This document shows positions 50,058 to 64,000 of a stretch of 64,000 bases of DNA, in pieces. Made by a program: the position numbers and the translations under genes. Position 1 is the first letter of the stretch; each line of letters begins with the position of its first letter. The notes beneath the pieces are model-generated. The model saw only the letters and a program-made list of their open reading frames with translations. It ran no database searches and was not told the DNA's origin. Source of the DNA: Methylobacter sp. (lineage in GTDB: Bacteria; Pseudomonadota; Gammaproteobacteria; Methylococcales; Methylomonadaceae). The DNA lies in the NCBI GenBank assembly GCA_030679035.1, contig JAUXTH010000150.1:1-64000 (forward strand), written 5' to 3'.

Positions 50058-50402
50058 ACTGCATTTGCGCTATGGGTTGCAAAGGGATGATCTTGAATAT
50101 ATGAATTAAACTTATTTATTTTCAATGGGTTGAAATACAAAAATAGAAGACGGGGCATTCAAAGCCCCTGATAAGCATCAGGTTGATGCAGCAAAGCAGA
50201 AACAATTTGCACAACTATTGGGCAATCCTAATTATCGCTGCACCATAACTAGGCGCTGGTTATCATTGTCATCCTCGCGCTAGAAAAGGTAGATTATCCA
50301 GTCCCGTTTTTTTAGTGGCTAATTCAGCAAAAAAAATGGTATCGTTACCCCGTTTGGCATAAAACACAGATTCCATATAACCCATCTCAGGAGACAAAAT
50401 AA

Positions 50403-51812
50403 ATGTCTGCAGCAAAAGTACTTAAATTGATCAAGGAAAACGACGTAAAATTCGTCGATTTTCGTTTTTGTGACACCCGCGGTAAAGAACAACACGTAAC
50501 ATTCCCTGCTCATTCTATTGATGAAGATACCTTTGAAGAAGGCAACATGTTTGACGGTTCTTCAGTTGCCGGCTGGAAACACATCAATGAATCAGACATG
50601 ATTTTGATGCCTGATCCATCTACAGCGGTTATGGATCCGTTCTTTGATGACAACACTTTAATCTTGCGTTGCGATATTATTGAGCCTAAAAACATGCAAG
50701 GTTACGAACGCGACCCGCGTTCTATCGCCAAACGCGCAGAAGCCTATTTGAAATCAACCGGTATTGCAGACACTGCATTCTTCGGTCCCGAAAACGAATT
50801 CTTTATCTTTGACGATGTCCGTTGGGGCACCGATATGAGCGGTTCTTTCTACAAAGTCGATTCAGAAGAAGCGGGCTGGAACTCAGAAAAAGTTTATCCA
50901 GACGGCAACACCGGTCACCGTCCAGGTGTTAAAGGCGGCTATTTTCCTGTGCCTCCAGTCGATTCTTTCCAAGACATGCGTTCTGCAATGTGCTTAACGC
51001 TGGAAGAAATGGGCATGATCACTGAAGTTCACCATCACGAAGTAGCAACTGCAGGTCAGTGCGAAATCGGCGTGAAGTTCAACACACTGGTTAAAAAAGC
51101 CGACGAAGTTCTGGAACTGAAATATGTCGTTGCCAACATTGCGCATGCATACGGCAAAACAGCGACTTTCATGCCTAAGCCTTTAGTTGGCGACAACGGC
51201 AGCGGTATGCATGTACACCAATCTTTAGCTAAAGACGGCGTTAACCTGTTCACTGGCGATTTGTACGGCGGCTTGTCTGAAACAGCACTGTTCTACATCG
51301 GCGGTATCATCAAACACGCTAAAGCATTGAACGCTTTCACCAACTCATCAACCAACAGCTACAAGCGTCTGGTGCCAGGTTTTGAAGCGCCCGTTATGTT
51401 GGCTTACTCCGCACGTAACCGTTCAGCTTCTATCCGTATTCCTTTTGTTAACAACCCAAAAGGTCGTCGTATCGAAGTTCGTTTCCCTGATTCAACTGCG
51501 AACCCTTATCTGGCGTTCTCAGCCATGATGATGGCCGGTTTGGACGGCATTCAAAACAAAATCCATCCTGGCGATGCTATGGATAAAGATTTGTATGACT
51601 TGCCTGCTGAAGAAGCGAGAAACATCCCGCAAGTTTGCCACTCATTCGACCAAGCGCTGGACTCTCTGGACAATGACCGTGAATTCTTGACACGCGGCGG
51701 TGTTTTCACTGACGATGCTATCGACGGTTTTATTGCATTGAAAATGGAAGAAGTGACTCGTCTTCGTATGAGCACTCATCCAGCTGAATACGATATGTAC
51801 TACAGCTTGTAA
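50403..51812 (+). CDS. glnA: Glutamine synthetase type I
   Basis: [47 protein letters not shown]-terminal [13 protein letters not shown]. Confidence 0.98.
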   Translation: MSAAKVLKLIKENDVKFVDFRFCDTRGKEQHVTFPAHSIDEDTFEEGNMFDGSSVAGWKHINESDMILMPDPSTAVMDPFFDDNTLILRCDIIEPKNMQGYERDPRSIAKRAEAYLKSTGIADTAFFGPENEFFIFDDVRWGTDMSGSFYKVDSEEAGWNSEKVYPDGNTGHRPGVKGGYFPVPPVDSFQDMRSAMCLTLEEMGMITEVHHHEVATAGQCEIGVKFNTLVKKADEVLELKYVVANIAHAYGKTATFMPKPLVGDNGSGMHVHQSLAKDGVNLFTGDLYGGLSETALFYIGGIIKHAKALNAFTNSSTNSYKRLVPGFEAPVMLAYSARNRSASIRIPFVNNPKGRRIEVRFPDSTANPYLAFSAMMMAGLDGIQNKIHPGDAMDKDLYDLPAEEARNIPQVCHSFDQALDSLDNDREFLTRGGVFTDDAIDGFIALKMEEVTRLRMSTHPAEYDMYYSL

Positions 51813-51843
51813 GCTTGATCAAAACCGATTAGGTTGACTAAGA

Positions 51844-51879
51844 ACCCCGCAAGTTATCTGACTTAGCGGGGTTTTTTAT
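51844..51879 (+). terminator. glnA terminator
   Basis: AACCCCGC...GCGGGGTTTTTT. Confidence 0.85.
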
Positions 51880-51983
51880 GGCTAATTATTATCAGTATAA
51901 GTTCGGTAGAGTAAATATTCTCATTGCGCTCAGGTCAACTGTGCGCATGATAAACCCCGCCAAAGTCAGGCAGGTATAAACAA

Positions 51984-55229
<3,246 letters not shown>

Positions 55230-55238
55230 GGATCAGTC

Positions 55239-56333
55239 ATGCCTACATCAGCAAACAAGCGTTCCACCATTTTGGTTGTGGATGATACGCCTGCCAACCT
55301 GACCTTGCTCGCCAATCTGCTTAAGGAGCAATACCGCATCAAGGTGGCCAACAATGGCATTAAGGCTCTTGAGCTGGCGGCCGCCGCGCCGCCGGATCTG
55401 GTGCTGCTTGATATCATGATGCCGGAGATGGACGGCTATGAAGTGTGTCGCCGCTTGAAGCTGGACGAAGCGACACGCAAAGTGCCGGTGATTTTTCTGA
55501 CCGCAAAGACCGAAGTTGAAGATGAGGAGTTGGGCTTTTCGGTTGGCGCGGTGGATTTTATTCACAAGCCGATCAGTCCGCCTATTGTCGCGGCGCGAGT
55601 CAAAATACACCTGGAAATCAAGTCCTGGCATGACTTCCTGCAAGACCAAAATGCCTGGCTGCAAAAGCAAGTGGAAAAGCGGCTGTCGGAAATCAATCAC
55701 ATGCAGGATGCTTCGATCTGCGTGATGGTGTCGTTGGCGGAATTTCGTGACGAAAGTACTGGCAACCACATTCGCCGCACCCAGGAATGTGTGCGTATGC
55801 TGGCCCTGGAGCTGGCCAAATTGCCGCATTACAGTGAGCTGTTGACGCCTAGCTATATCGAGCTGATGAGCAAATCAGCGCCTTTGCACGACGTAGGCAA
55901 GATCGCCATACCTGACCACATCCTGTTGAAGCCGGGCAAACACACTCCGGAAGAATTCGCCATTATGAAAACCCATGCCCAGCGCGGCTACGACATGCTT
56001 AAACGGGCTGGCGATCATATGGGCGAGCAGGGTGAATTTCTGACTCTGGCGATGGAGATCGCCGGCTGTCACCATGAAAAGTGGGATGGCTCAGGCTATC
56101 CCAACGGGCTGGTCGGGGATTCAATACCGCTGTCGGCCAGGCTAATGGCTGTCGCCGATGTATTTGATGCGCTGCTTGCCCGCCGCCCCTACAAGGAACC
56201 CATGAGTATCGCGCAAGCGACGGCGATCATCATGGAAGGGAAGGGCAAGCACTTCGACCCTGAGGTGGTGGAGGCATTCGTGGTGATTCATGATGACCTC
56301 AAGCGTATGGCCATCCAGTGGGCTGATGGCTAA
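55239..56333 (+). CDS. Response regulator with HD-GYP domain
   Basis: Receiver (LVVDDTPANLTLL, LDIMMPEMDGYEVC) and HDVGKIAIPDHIL / HHEKWDGSGYPNGL. Confidence 0.94.
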   Translation: MPTSANKRSTILVVDDTPANLTLLANLLKEQYRIKVANNGIKALELAAAAPPDLVLLDIMMPEMDGYEVCRRLKLDEATRKVPVIFLTAKTEVEDEELGFSVGAVDFIHKPISPPIVAARVKIHLEIKSWHDFLQDQNAWLQKQVEKRLSEINHMQDASICVMVSLAEFRDESTGNHIRRTQECVRMLALELAKLPHYSELLTPSYIELMSKSAPLHDVGKIAIPDHILLKPGKHTPEEFAIMKTHAQRGYDMLKRAGDHMGEQGEFLTLAMEIAGCHHEKWDGSGYPNGLVGDSIPLSARLMAVADVFDALLARRPYKEPMSIAQATAIIMEGKGKHFDPEVVEAFVVIHDDLKRMAIQWADG

Positions 56334-56618
56334 TGGGTTTTCTTGAGCGGTAAATCCCGTCCAAATGTTTACATGCTCTTAGGACACTGTGCACGTTATG
56401 CCAATCGATCAAAGCCGAAGCCCTTTTCTTCGCGTCGTGGTGATGTTTACCTTAAACTGATTTTTGCTGCCTGATACGAGAGCATTTCTACCAAATTGCA
56501 AACAATGTCTCTTTTAGAGGATAATATGCGGCTATGCATAGCTTTACTATGCTTTTGATTGCCCCGTAACACGCCATACGCTCAATATAGAGCCGGTATG
56601 CAAGCTTTGGAATACGCT

Positions 56619-58016
56619 ATGAAAAAGACCATGTACGAAAAAATCTGGGACAGCCATCTTGTCGTTGACGAGGCAGGACAAGCTCCCTTGCTTTATGTTG
56701 ATAGACATTTGATGCATGAAGTCACCAGCCCACAGGCCTTTGAAGGTCTGCGTTTGTCCGGTCGCAAGGTGCGCAATCCGCACAGCATTCTTGCCACGAT
56801 GGATCACTGCGTACCGACCAAAAATCGCAACCTGCCGATTGCTGACCCCATTGCTAAAAAGCAGATAGAAACCATGGCTGAAAACTGCCGCGTGAACGGC
56901 CTGAAGCTGTATGACATGACTGACCCGAACAACGGTGTGATTCATGTTGTTGTGCCTGAGCATGGCTTTGTTCATCCCGGCATGGTGGTGGTGTGCGGCG
57001 ACAGTCATACCGCGACGCATGGCGCTTTCGGCGCGCTGGCCTTCGGTATCGGAACTTCCGAGGTCGAGCATGTGATGGCGACCCAAACGCTGCCGCAGAA
57101 AAAATCCAAAACCATGCAGGTGGTGGTTAATGGCTCGTTATCCAAATTCGCTTCTGCAAAAGATATTGCCTTGGCAATTACCGGCAAAATCGGCACGGCG
57201 GGCGGTACCGGCTATGTAATCGAATATACCGGTTCGGCGATCAGGGAACTGTCGATGGAAGGCCGGATGACGCTGTGCAACATGGCGATTGAAGCCGGAG
57301 CCAGGGCAGGGCTGGTTGCTCCAGACGAAAAAACTTACGAATATATTAAAGGACGCGAGTTTGCGCCATCCGGTCAATACTGGGATCAGGCGCTGGCTTA
57401 CTGGAAGAGCCTGCCCAGCGATGAAGGCGCGGTGTTTGATGCAACCGTCACACTGGATGCGGCCGATATTGCCCCGCAAGTTTCTTGGGGAACGTCGCCG
57501 GAACAAGTGGTTGGCGTCGACAGCGTTGTGCCTGCACCGGAAAGCTTTAGCGATGAAATAAAACGCCAAGCCTGTGAAAACGCCTTGGCCTATATGGGCT
57601 TAACGCCGAACACCAAAATCACCGACATTCCGATAGATTATGTTTTTATCGGCTCTTGCACCAACGGCCGTATCGAAGATTTCAGGATCGCCGCCGAAAT
57701 GGCAAAAGGCACAAAGGTTGCAACAGGCGTCACCGCGATTGCAGTCCCAGGCTCTTATCACGTCAAGAAGCAGGCTGAAGAAGAGGGCTTGGATAAAATC
57801 TTTATCGATGCCGGCTGGGAATGGCGCGAACCCGGATGCTCCATGTGTCTGGCGATGAATGGCGATGAATTGACCAAAGGCCAACGTAGCGCTTCGACTT
57901 CAAACCGCAATTTTGAAGGTCGTCAGGGCAAAGGCGGACGCACGCACCTGGTTTCGCCTGCAATGGCGGCGGCCGCAGCGGCGGCAGGCCATTTTGTCGA
58001 TATTCGCAAACTATAA
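56619..58016 (+). CDS. leuC: 3-isopropylmalate dehydratase large subunit
   Basis: [55 protein letters not shown]. Confidence 0.97.
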   Translation: MKKTMYEKIWDSHLVVDEAGQAPLLYVDRHLMHEVTSPQAFEGLRLSGRKVRNPHSILATMDHCVPTKNRNLPIADPIAKKQIETMAENCRVNGLKLYDMTDPNNGVIHVVVPEHGFVHPGMVVVCGDSHTATHGAFGALAFGIGTSEVEHVMATQTLPQKKSKTMQVVVNGSLSKFASAKDIALAITGKIGTAGGTGYVIEYTGSAIRELSMEGRMTLCNMAIEAGARAGLVAPDEKTYEYIKGREFAPSGQYWDQALAYWKSLPSDEGAVFDATVTLDAADIAPQVSWGTSPEQVVGVDSVVPAPESFSDEIKRQACENALAYMGLTPNTKITDIPIDYVFIGSCTNGRIEDFRIAAEMAKGTKVATGVTAIAVPGSYHVKKQAEEEGLDKIFIDAGWEWREPGCSMCLAMNGDELTKGQRSASTSNRNFEGRQGKGGRTHLVSPAMAAAAAAAGHFVDIRKL

Positions 58017-58030
58017 GATCGGAAAGAATT

Positions 58031-58642
58031 ATGGAACCGTACAAAAAACATGAAAGTATCGCGGCATTGATGAACCGCAGCAATGTCGATACCGACCAGA
58101 TTATCCCCAAGCAGTTCCTGAAAAAAGTGGAACGCAGCGGCTTTGGTCAGCACCTTTTTCACGATTGGCGTTTTAACGACGACGGCAGCGACAACCCGGA
58201 ATTCGAGTTGAACAAGCCTGCGTTCAAAGGCGCTAAAATCCTGGTGGCTGGCGACAACTTCGGTTGCGGCTCGTCACGGGAACATGCGCCCTGGGCGATT
58301 GCCGACTATGGTTTTAACACCATTATTTCCACCAGCTATGCCGATATTTTCTATAACAACTGTTTTAAAAACGGCATCCTGGCGATCAAAGTCGATAAAG
58401 CTCAGTTGGACAAATTGATGGCCGAAATTGCCGCCAACGAAGGCGTGCGCTTTGTCGTTGATCTTGAAAACCAGCAGGTAACCACGCCCGGCGGCAATGG
58501 TTTTAGCTTTGAGATCGACCCGTTCCGCAAAGGCAACCTGTTGAGCGGACTGGATGACATCGGCTTGACCTTAAAGCATGTCGATAAGATTACGGAGTAC
58601 GAGCAGCAGCACAAGAAAAACTATCCTTGGCTCTGGGCTTAA
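58031..58642 (+). CDS. leuD: 3-isopropylmalate dehydratase small subunit
   Basis: RSNVDTDQIIPKQFLKKVERSGFG, GDNFGCGSSREHAPWA. Confidence 0.97.
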   Translation: MEPYKKHESIAALMNRSNVDTDQIIPKQFLKKVERSGFGQHLFHDWRFNDDGSDNPEFELNKPAFKGAKILVAGDNFGCGSSREHAPWAIADYGFNTIISTSYADIFYNNCFKNGILAIKVDKAQLDKLMAEIAANEGVRFVVDLENQQVTTPGGNGFSFEIDPFRKGNLLSGLDDIGLTLKHVDKITEYEQQHKKNYPWLWA

Positions 58643-58658
58643 GCATTTCGCCTCTTTA

Positions 58659-58750
58659 CGCTAGTTCCCAAGCTGGAAGCTTGGGAACTAGCGTAAACAC
58701 AGGACGCAGTGCGTCCACCTGCGTTCCCACGCAGCGCGTGGAAACGAGAT
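58659..58750. repeat. REP/BIME-like element in the leuD-leuA intergenic region
   Basis: ACGCTAGTTCCCAAGC-TGGAA-GCTTGGGAACTAGCGT, then GGACGCAGTGCGTCC and GCGTTCCCACGCAGCGCGTGGAAACGAG. Confidence 0.85.
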
Positions 58751-58783
58751 AACCTGCTTACATTGAGAACACAGGCAACAATC

Positions 58784-60328
58784 ATGTCCACCGATTCAAG
58801 ACACATCCAGCTGATGGACACCACCTTGCGTGATGGCGAACAAACCCAAGGCGTTTCGTTCACGCCCGTGGAAAAAGTCAGCATCGCCAAAGCCCTGTTG
58901 CAATCGCTACGGGTTGACAGGATTGAGGTTGCCTCTGCCCGCGTCTCCCAAGGCGAAAAAGAAGCGGTCACCAGCATTAATGAGTGGGCGAAACAGGAAG
59001 GCTTTGCCGGACGCGTGGAAGTCCTGGGCTTTGTCGACCACGCGCGTAGCGTCGACTGGATACTGGAAACCGGCGGCGAAGTCATCAACCTGCTGATCAA
59101 AGGCAGCGAAAAGCATTGCCGCGTGCAGCTCGGCAAAACGCTCTCTCAACATACCGCCGATGTGCTGCAAACCGTCAATTACGCGCTGGAAAAAGGCCTG
59201 AAAGTCAACGTCTACCTGGAAGACTGGTCGAACGGTTATCAAGACAATCCGGACTATGTTTTCGGCCTGATGGACAGCTTGCAGGACGCGGGCATCAGCC
59301 ATTTCATGCTGCCCGATACCCTTGGAGTTTTGTCGCCTGACGAAGTATTCTCAAGCTTCAGCGACATGTGCAACCGCTATCCGAAGCTGCAATTCGATTT
59401 TCATCCGCACAACGATTACGGACTGGCAACCGCCAACGTGATGGCCGCAGTTCGCGCTGGCGTAAATGCCATCCACTGCACCGTCAACTGCCTTGGCGAA
59501 CGCGCAGGCAATGCCTCAATGGCTGAAGTGGCTGTGGTATTGCGCGACAAAATGAACATGCAGCTGTCTATCGATGAAAGTCATATTGTCCGCATCAGCG
59601 CGATGGTCGAAAACTTTTCCGGCAAACGCATCGCCGCCAATGCGCCGATCGTCGGGGCCGACGTTTTCACCCAGACCGCAGGCATCCATGCCGACGGCGA
59701 CCAAAAAGGCGGACTGTACAAAACCAAACTGGGGCCGGAACGCTTCTCCCGCACCCGAAGCTACGCCTTGGGCAAAATGAGCGGCAAAGCGTCGCTGAAA
59801 AAGAACCTGGAAATGCTGGAACTCGACCTGTCGGAAGAGAACCAGAAAAAAGTGCTGGCCCGGATCGTCAGCCTCGGCGATTCAAAACAGACTATCACCA
59901 CCGACGATCTGCCTTTTATCATTGCCGACGTACTGGAAAGCAAGAATTACCAGCATATCAAACTGCTTAACTGCTCGATCACCAGCGGTCTGGATTTGGA
60001 ATCGACGGCCAGTCTGCGGATCAAAGTAAACGGCACGACGCATGTTGCCTCAGGCTCCGGAAACGGCGGTTTTGATGCCTTTGTCGATGCCACTAACAAG
60101 GTCATGAAGCAGCATGACTACACCCTGCCAGCGCTGGCCGATTTTGAAGTGCGGATACCCAGAGGCGGACATACCAGCGCCTTAACCGAGTGCGTCATCA
60201 CCTGGGATTGCGGCGGCGAACTGCGCAAAACCCGCGCGGTGCATTCCAACCAGGTTTTTGCTGCGGTTTTGGCGGCGCTTAAAATCATCAACATGCAATT
60301 GCACGAGCTTAAATTGCATCAGGCTTGA
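58784..60328 (+). CDS. 2-isopropylmalate synthase/citramalate synthase family protein
   Basis: LMDTTLRDGEQTQGVSF, FHPHNDYGLATAN, CTVNCLGERAGN; start set at 58784. Confidence 0.92.
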   Translation: MSTDSRHIQLMDTTLRDGEQTQGVSFTPVEKVSIAKALLQSLRVDRIEVASARVSQGEKEAVTSINEWAKQEGFAGRVEVLGFVDHARSVDWILETGGEVINLLIKGSEKHCRVQLGKTLSQHTADVLQTVNYALEKGLKVNVYLEDWSNGYQDNPDYVFGLMDSLQDAGISHFMLPDTLGVLSPDEVFSSFSDMCNRYPKLQFDFHPHNDYGLATANVMAAVRAGVNAIHCTVNCLGERAGNASMAEVAVVLRDKMNMQLSIDESHIVRISAMVENFSGKRIAANAPIVGADVFTQTAGIHADGDQKGGLYKTKLGPERFSRTRSYALGKMSGKASLKKNLEMLELDLSEENQKKVLARIVSLGDSKQTITTDDLPFIIADVLESKNYQHIKLLNCSITSGLDLESTASLRIKVNGTTHVASGSGNGGFDAFVDATNKVMKQHDYTLPALADFEVRIPRGGHTSALTECVITWDCGGELRKTRAVHSNQVFAAVLAALKIINMQLHELKLHQA

Positions 60329-60414
60329 TTGCCTATCGGTGCTTAGGCTATTCCTGACAGCAGCCTGGATCCGAGTTCAGAGGATCCAAGCTGAAAGCAC
60401 GAACCTGAGCCTGA

Positions 60415-62358
60415 CTATCCGATTGCTTTCTTTTGCTGCATGCTTTCGTTATAGAAGGAAATCCCATGCTTTCCCTGCTTTGCGTGATACATTGCCGTAT
60501 CGGCAAAATGAACCAGAGTTTCGCTGTTGCTGGTATTATGAGGGTAAACCGCAATGCCGATACTGCCGCCCAGCGTAAACTCCAAGTCATCAAAAATATA
60601 AGGTTCCCGTAATTTTTTTAGGATTTTTTCGGCAACCGGTGTCGCGCCAGTTGCATCGGTTTCCGGTAGTAATAGAGCGAATTCATCGCCGCCAAGGCGG
60701 GCGGCTATATCGGAATCGCGCAGAGTGGAGGAAATTCTTCTGGCCGTTTCTTTTAGTACTTCGTCACCAACAGCGTGCCCCATAGTGTCGTTGACAAACT
60801 TGAAGCGATCCAGATCCAGGTAAAAAAGTGAAACCGACTTGTTGGTGCGATGCGCCATATTGATAACATGCTGAAGTTGATCGGCAAATAATCGGCGATT
60901 AGCCAGACCGGTTAACTCATCGTAATAAGATAGCCAGATTAAGCGATCATCAGCTTGTTTGCGTAAAGTGATGTCATGCACAATGCCATCAACGCCTATA
61001 CAGTTGCCGTATTCATCATAAACAGGGGTGTCTGTTACTTCAAGCCAGTGGATACTTTTCTGCGCATCGTATATTTCTAACTGGTAAGGTGAATTGTGTA
61101 TGTCTTGGTTACACGGTTTGATGAGCTCATCAATTTTAAGGTTTATCGGGTTATCAGTTAGATATTCATGGGAATGAGTCATAAATTCATCCACAGTGTA
61201 TCCGAGTATATTAGTTATTGACGGGCTGATATAAGTGAATATACCTTCGCAATCGCGCTGATAAAAAATGTATTCATTACGCAAATTTTCAACCAGACTA
61301 CGAAATTTATGTTCGCTGGAATGCAGTTCGGCGGTGCGCTTTAAGACCAGATGTTCAAGGTCGTCTTTTAATGACAGCAGGATGTTGTTGGTGGTTTGAA
61401 CTTCGGTTTTTGACAGTTTGATTTTTTTGTTTTGTCTGCGAACGCGGGCAATCCATAGTAGTAATAAGACCAGTACGCTTATGAACGCGGCTACAATTTT
61501 CCAAATCAGTTCGTAGTCAATTGAGGGTTTAATGCTGGGAACCCATTTGGCGTGGATATTCTGCATTTCCTCTTCACTTAGGGTGACCAGCGCTTTTTGT
61601 AAGATGTCTGCCAGAATCGGCCAGTCATTACGTACGGCAATGCTCTCATTAATGCTTTCATTGGCGCTATTGAGATCATAGAAGGCTGCAATTTTCAGAT
61701 CAGTCAGAAGGTATTTTGTTTGCAGATAACTGGCTGTCGCCATAAAAGTAATGGCCGCATCGGCCTTTTCTGTACTGACCGCTTTTAGCCCGTCCAGCAT
61801 AGAGCCCACAAAATAGGGCGTGACTGAAGGCAGTTCTTTAGTAACCCTGTCGGCAAATTGGTAACCCTTAACCATCGCGACCCTTTTTTTCGCAAGATCG
61901 GTTTGGTTTTTAATCGTGACGTTATCCCTTTTGCTGATGATAACCAAGGATTTTCTCAGGTAGGGTTGTGTGAATTTAAACCACTGCCTGCGATCCGGTC
62001 GATTGACCATCGTAGCGACTACATCAACTTTATGTGTTGTAGCTGCTTCGTATAATTTGTCCCAGTTGGTATTGGGGTAAGTTTCAAATTTAACCCCTAA
62101 TCGTTTGCTCAGGGTGTTCATGACTTCGATGGCAATACCTTCAAGCTGCCCCGAATCATTGACAAAACTATAGGGCGGAACCGAGCCGTCAAAAGCAATT
62201 CGGATCCTCTTATGATTCGATAACCACTCCCGTTCTATAACGGTTAACTGCACGACGGGATCAGGTTTAGTTCTGTTTGCAGTTATGTCACTAAAGTCAT
62301 CGGCCGCAGCAACATTTAACAAAAAAACGAAAAAACACAATGAAATTAAATAGGGCAT
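60415..62358 (-). CDS. Sensor diguanylate cyclase: periplasmic binding domain, TM, PAS, GGDEF
   Basis: SBP_bac_3-like N-terminus, PAS region, YDELTGLANRRLF and RLGGDEFALLLP. Confidence 0.94.
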   Translation of the reverse strand: MPYLISLCFFVFLLNVAAADDFSDITANRTKPDPVVQLTVIEREWLSNHKRIRIAFDGSVPPYSFVNDSGQLEGIAIEVMNTLSKRLGVKFETYPNTNWDKLYEAATTHKVDVVATMVNRPDRRQWFKFTQPYLRKSLVIISKRDNVTIKNQTDLAKKRVAMVKGYQFADRVTKELPSVTPYFVGSMLDGLKAVSTEKADAAITFMATASYLQTKYLLTDLKIAAFYDLNSANESINESIAVRNDWPILADILQKALVTLSEEEMQNIHAKWVPSIKPSIDYELIWKIVAAFISVLVLLLLWIARVRRQNKKIKLSKTEVQTTNNILLSLKDDLEHLVLKRTAELHSSEHKFRSLVENLRNEYIFYQRDCEGIFTYISPSITNILGYTVDEFMTHSHEYLTDNPINLKIDELIKPCNQDIHNSPYQLEIYDAQKSIHWLEVTDTPVYDEYGNCIGVDGIVHDITLRKQADDRLIWLSYYDELTGLANRRLFADQLQHVINMAHRTNKSVSLFYLDLDRFKFVNDTMGHAVGDEVLKETARRISSTLRDSDIAARLGGDEFALLLPETDATGATPVAEKILKKLREPYIFDDLEFTLGGSIGIAVYPHNTSNSETLVHFADTAMYHAKQGKHGISFYNESMQQKKAIG

Positions 62359-62372
62359 CGTTTGGGATTGGG

Positions 62373-62546
62373 CTAGTTTTCAATGTGAGAAAAAATAAGA
62401 CGGAAGTCACTCATTTTGTGGTTTTCCCTGACTTGATTTAAGTCATTCGTATCTGGTCTGAGTTTATGAGACGAGCTAATAAGGGCTGCTTCAAAAAATA
62501 CAGGGTAAGGCCGCAAACAAACATGCCAATTCAGTTGGTTTTTCAT
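62373..62546 (-). CDS. Possible 57-aa small ORF ahead of the GGDEF gene
   Basis: Hand translation MKNQLNWHVCLRPYPVFFEAALISSSHKLRPDTNDLNQVRENHKMSDFRLIFSHIEN*; GGAGG 7 nt before ATG; below the ORF-track cut-off. Confidence 0.45.
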   Translation of the reverse strand: MKNQLNWHVCLRPYPVFFEAALISSSHKLRPDTNDLNQVRENHKMSDFRLIFSHIEN

Positions 62547-63140
62547 GATATTACCTCCAATACATAAAACTATTGCATGGGGCGCTCAATGTCTCTGTTT
62601 TATAGCGCATTGAATTATATGTAAAACTCACAAATATCGTGAAGTGCCTTCTAATTCATTCGTGCGATATGATTTCTATCAACCTTGCATAAAGTGTAAT
62701 GCGGAAAAGTCACGAAAAATGTGACTAGTCCCAAATTTAACCTATGCTGATGGAAAAATACGGAACTCGTGATGTATTTCCATTTAATGTATGTGAAATT
62801 TCTTCTAAATAACTCGCTAAAAAAATAAAGCGAAATACATGCCATTTTTTAAAATAGCAATAACAATCACATGTTAACGCATTGATTTAGATTTTAATTT
62901 GATTAATGTCATGATATTGACATCACAAAGCGGCAAGAAATTGCTGGTGAGCGGCTTAAGCGGTGGTTCTGTTCGGCTATGTTTAATTTTTGATCACTTG
63001 GCATGCTGTGCGTTTACTCATACTTTATTTAAAGGCTGCGAAATAAGGGCAATTAATTGTTAGCTAATTCATAAGTTTCCTATGCAAATACTTACCTGTA
63101 AAATCTGCTGTTTTATTATTATCGTTGGAGCAGCAGCAAA

Positions 63141-63857
63141 ATGGGTAGAGCCTATCAAAACCGTAAAGTGTCTATGGCCAAAACATCCGATGCCAAGGCA
63201 AAGGTTTACAGCAAATATGGCCGGGAAATATATGTAAGTGCTAAATCGGGAGGCGTTGACCCGGCTGGAAATTTAGCCTTGCGGGGCTTGATTGAGCGCG
63301 CCAAGAAAGACCAAGTCCCTACCCATGTGATTGAGAAAGCCATCGACAAAGCTAAAGGTGGCGGTGGTGAAGATTTCGCACCTGCGCGCTATGAAGGTTA
63401 CGGCCCCGGCGGTTGCATGGTGATTGTCGAGTGCCTGACCGACAACCCTAACCGTACTTTTGGCGACGTGCGTCAGTGTTTTACCAAAACCAAATGTAAA
63501 ATCGGCACTCAAGGCACGGTCAGCCACATGTTTGATCATGCCGCTATTTTGGCATTTAAAAATGATGACGAGGATGCTGTTCTTGAGGCGTTGCTTTCGG
63601 CCGATGTCGACGTGACCGATATTGAAAGCGATGATGGAAAAGTCACCGTGTTCACGCCTCAGACCGACTATTTTAAAGCCAAACAAGCTTTATCGGACGC
63701 TTTGGGCGAGATTGATTTTGAGGTGGACGAGATTCAATTTTTGCCCAAAGGCAGCACACCGATCGGCGGCGATGATGTCGCGCTGTTTGAAAGGTTTTTA
63801 GACCTGTGTAACGATCTGGACGACGTGCAGAATGTTTATCATGATGCCGAGTATTAA
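63141..63857 (+). CDS. YebC/PmpR-family regulator (YeeN-like)
   Basis: [48 protein letters not shown]. Confidence 0.94.
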   Translation: MGRAYQNRKVSMAKTSDAKAKVYSKYGREIYVSAKSGGVDPAGNLALRGLIERAKKDQVPTHVIEKAIDKAKGGGGEDFAPARYEGYGPGGCMVIVECLTDNPNRTFGDVRQCFTKTKCKIGTQGTVSHMFDHAAILAFKNDDEDAVLEALLSADVDVTDIESDDGKVTVFTPQTDYFKAKQALSDALGEIDFEVDEIQFLPKGSTPIGGDDVALFERFLDLCNDLDDVQNVYHDAEY

Positions 63858-63877
63858 TTTTAAACAGCAACGCAAAG

Positions 63878-64000
63878 ATGAGCCCAATTAACAGCATCTG
63901 CATCTATTGCGGCTCCAGTCCTGGGCGACTCGATGCCTACGCCTCAGCCGCTTATTCGCTTGCCGAATCATTGGTCAGCCGAAACATCAGGCTGGTTTAC
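63878..64000 (+). CDS. LOG-family (TIGR00730-like) Rossmann protein, truncated by window end
   Basis: MSPINSICIYCGSSPGRLDAYASAAYSLAESLVSRNIRLVY. Confidence 0.82.
   Translation, partial: MSPINSICIYCGSSPGRLDAYASAAYSLAESLVSRNIRLVY

Noticed and set aside
50345-50380. sigma54 promoter for glnA (TTGGCATAAAACACAGATT)
   Set aside because: The -12 GC is missing at the required spacing; not supported although glnA is a plausible NtrC target
62373-62546. pqqA precursor peptide
   Set aside because: Lacks the conserved Glu/Tyr motif and is much longer than PqqA; no pqq genes nearby
62651-62845. 64-aa minus-strand ORF in the 62.6-63.1 kb intergenic region
   Set aside because: AT-rich, no clear ribosome-binding site and no recognisable motif

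Overview
This 64 kb window looks like a chromosomal segment from a gammaproteobacterium, possibly a Methylococcales-type methanotroph (inference from gene content and repeat style only). Its core is a nitrogen-acquisition region of about 14-52 kb: nasA/nasB, nirBD plus a phzF-like gene, narK, a PP2C/Ser-Thr kinase fusion, an ANTAR regulator, nrtAB plus a fused double-ATPase, two glnK-amtB pairs, a porin and glnA. It is flanked by a NAD-dependent formate dehydrogenase operon (fdsGB-[hicAB]-fdsA-fdhD-fdsD), signalling genes (EAL, GGDEF, HD-GYP, hybrid kinase, split MCP) and leucine biosynthesis genes. The best leads are: (1) a matching pair of leaders upstream of nrtA and of an EAL-domain gene, each with a dyad, a sigma54 -24/-12 element and two tandem hexaloop hairpins with A1/G4 loops (ANTAR-target type), suggesting nitrate control of c-di-GMP turnover; (2) palindromic intergenic repeats inserted in frame in nirD and in the NrtC/D-like ATPase; (3) a 3.8 kb region (18.1-21.95 kb) of decayed toxin-antitoxin genes, transposase remnants and several palindromic repeat families, with a candidate intact RAYT transposase and matching repeats elsewhere in the window; (4) hicAB embedded in the formate dehydrogenase operon; (5) a chemoreceptor gene split by a single in-frame TAG. 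All calls come from reading the sequence and the supplied translations; no database search was run.
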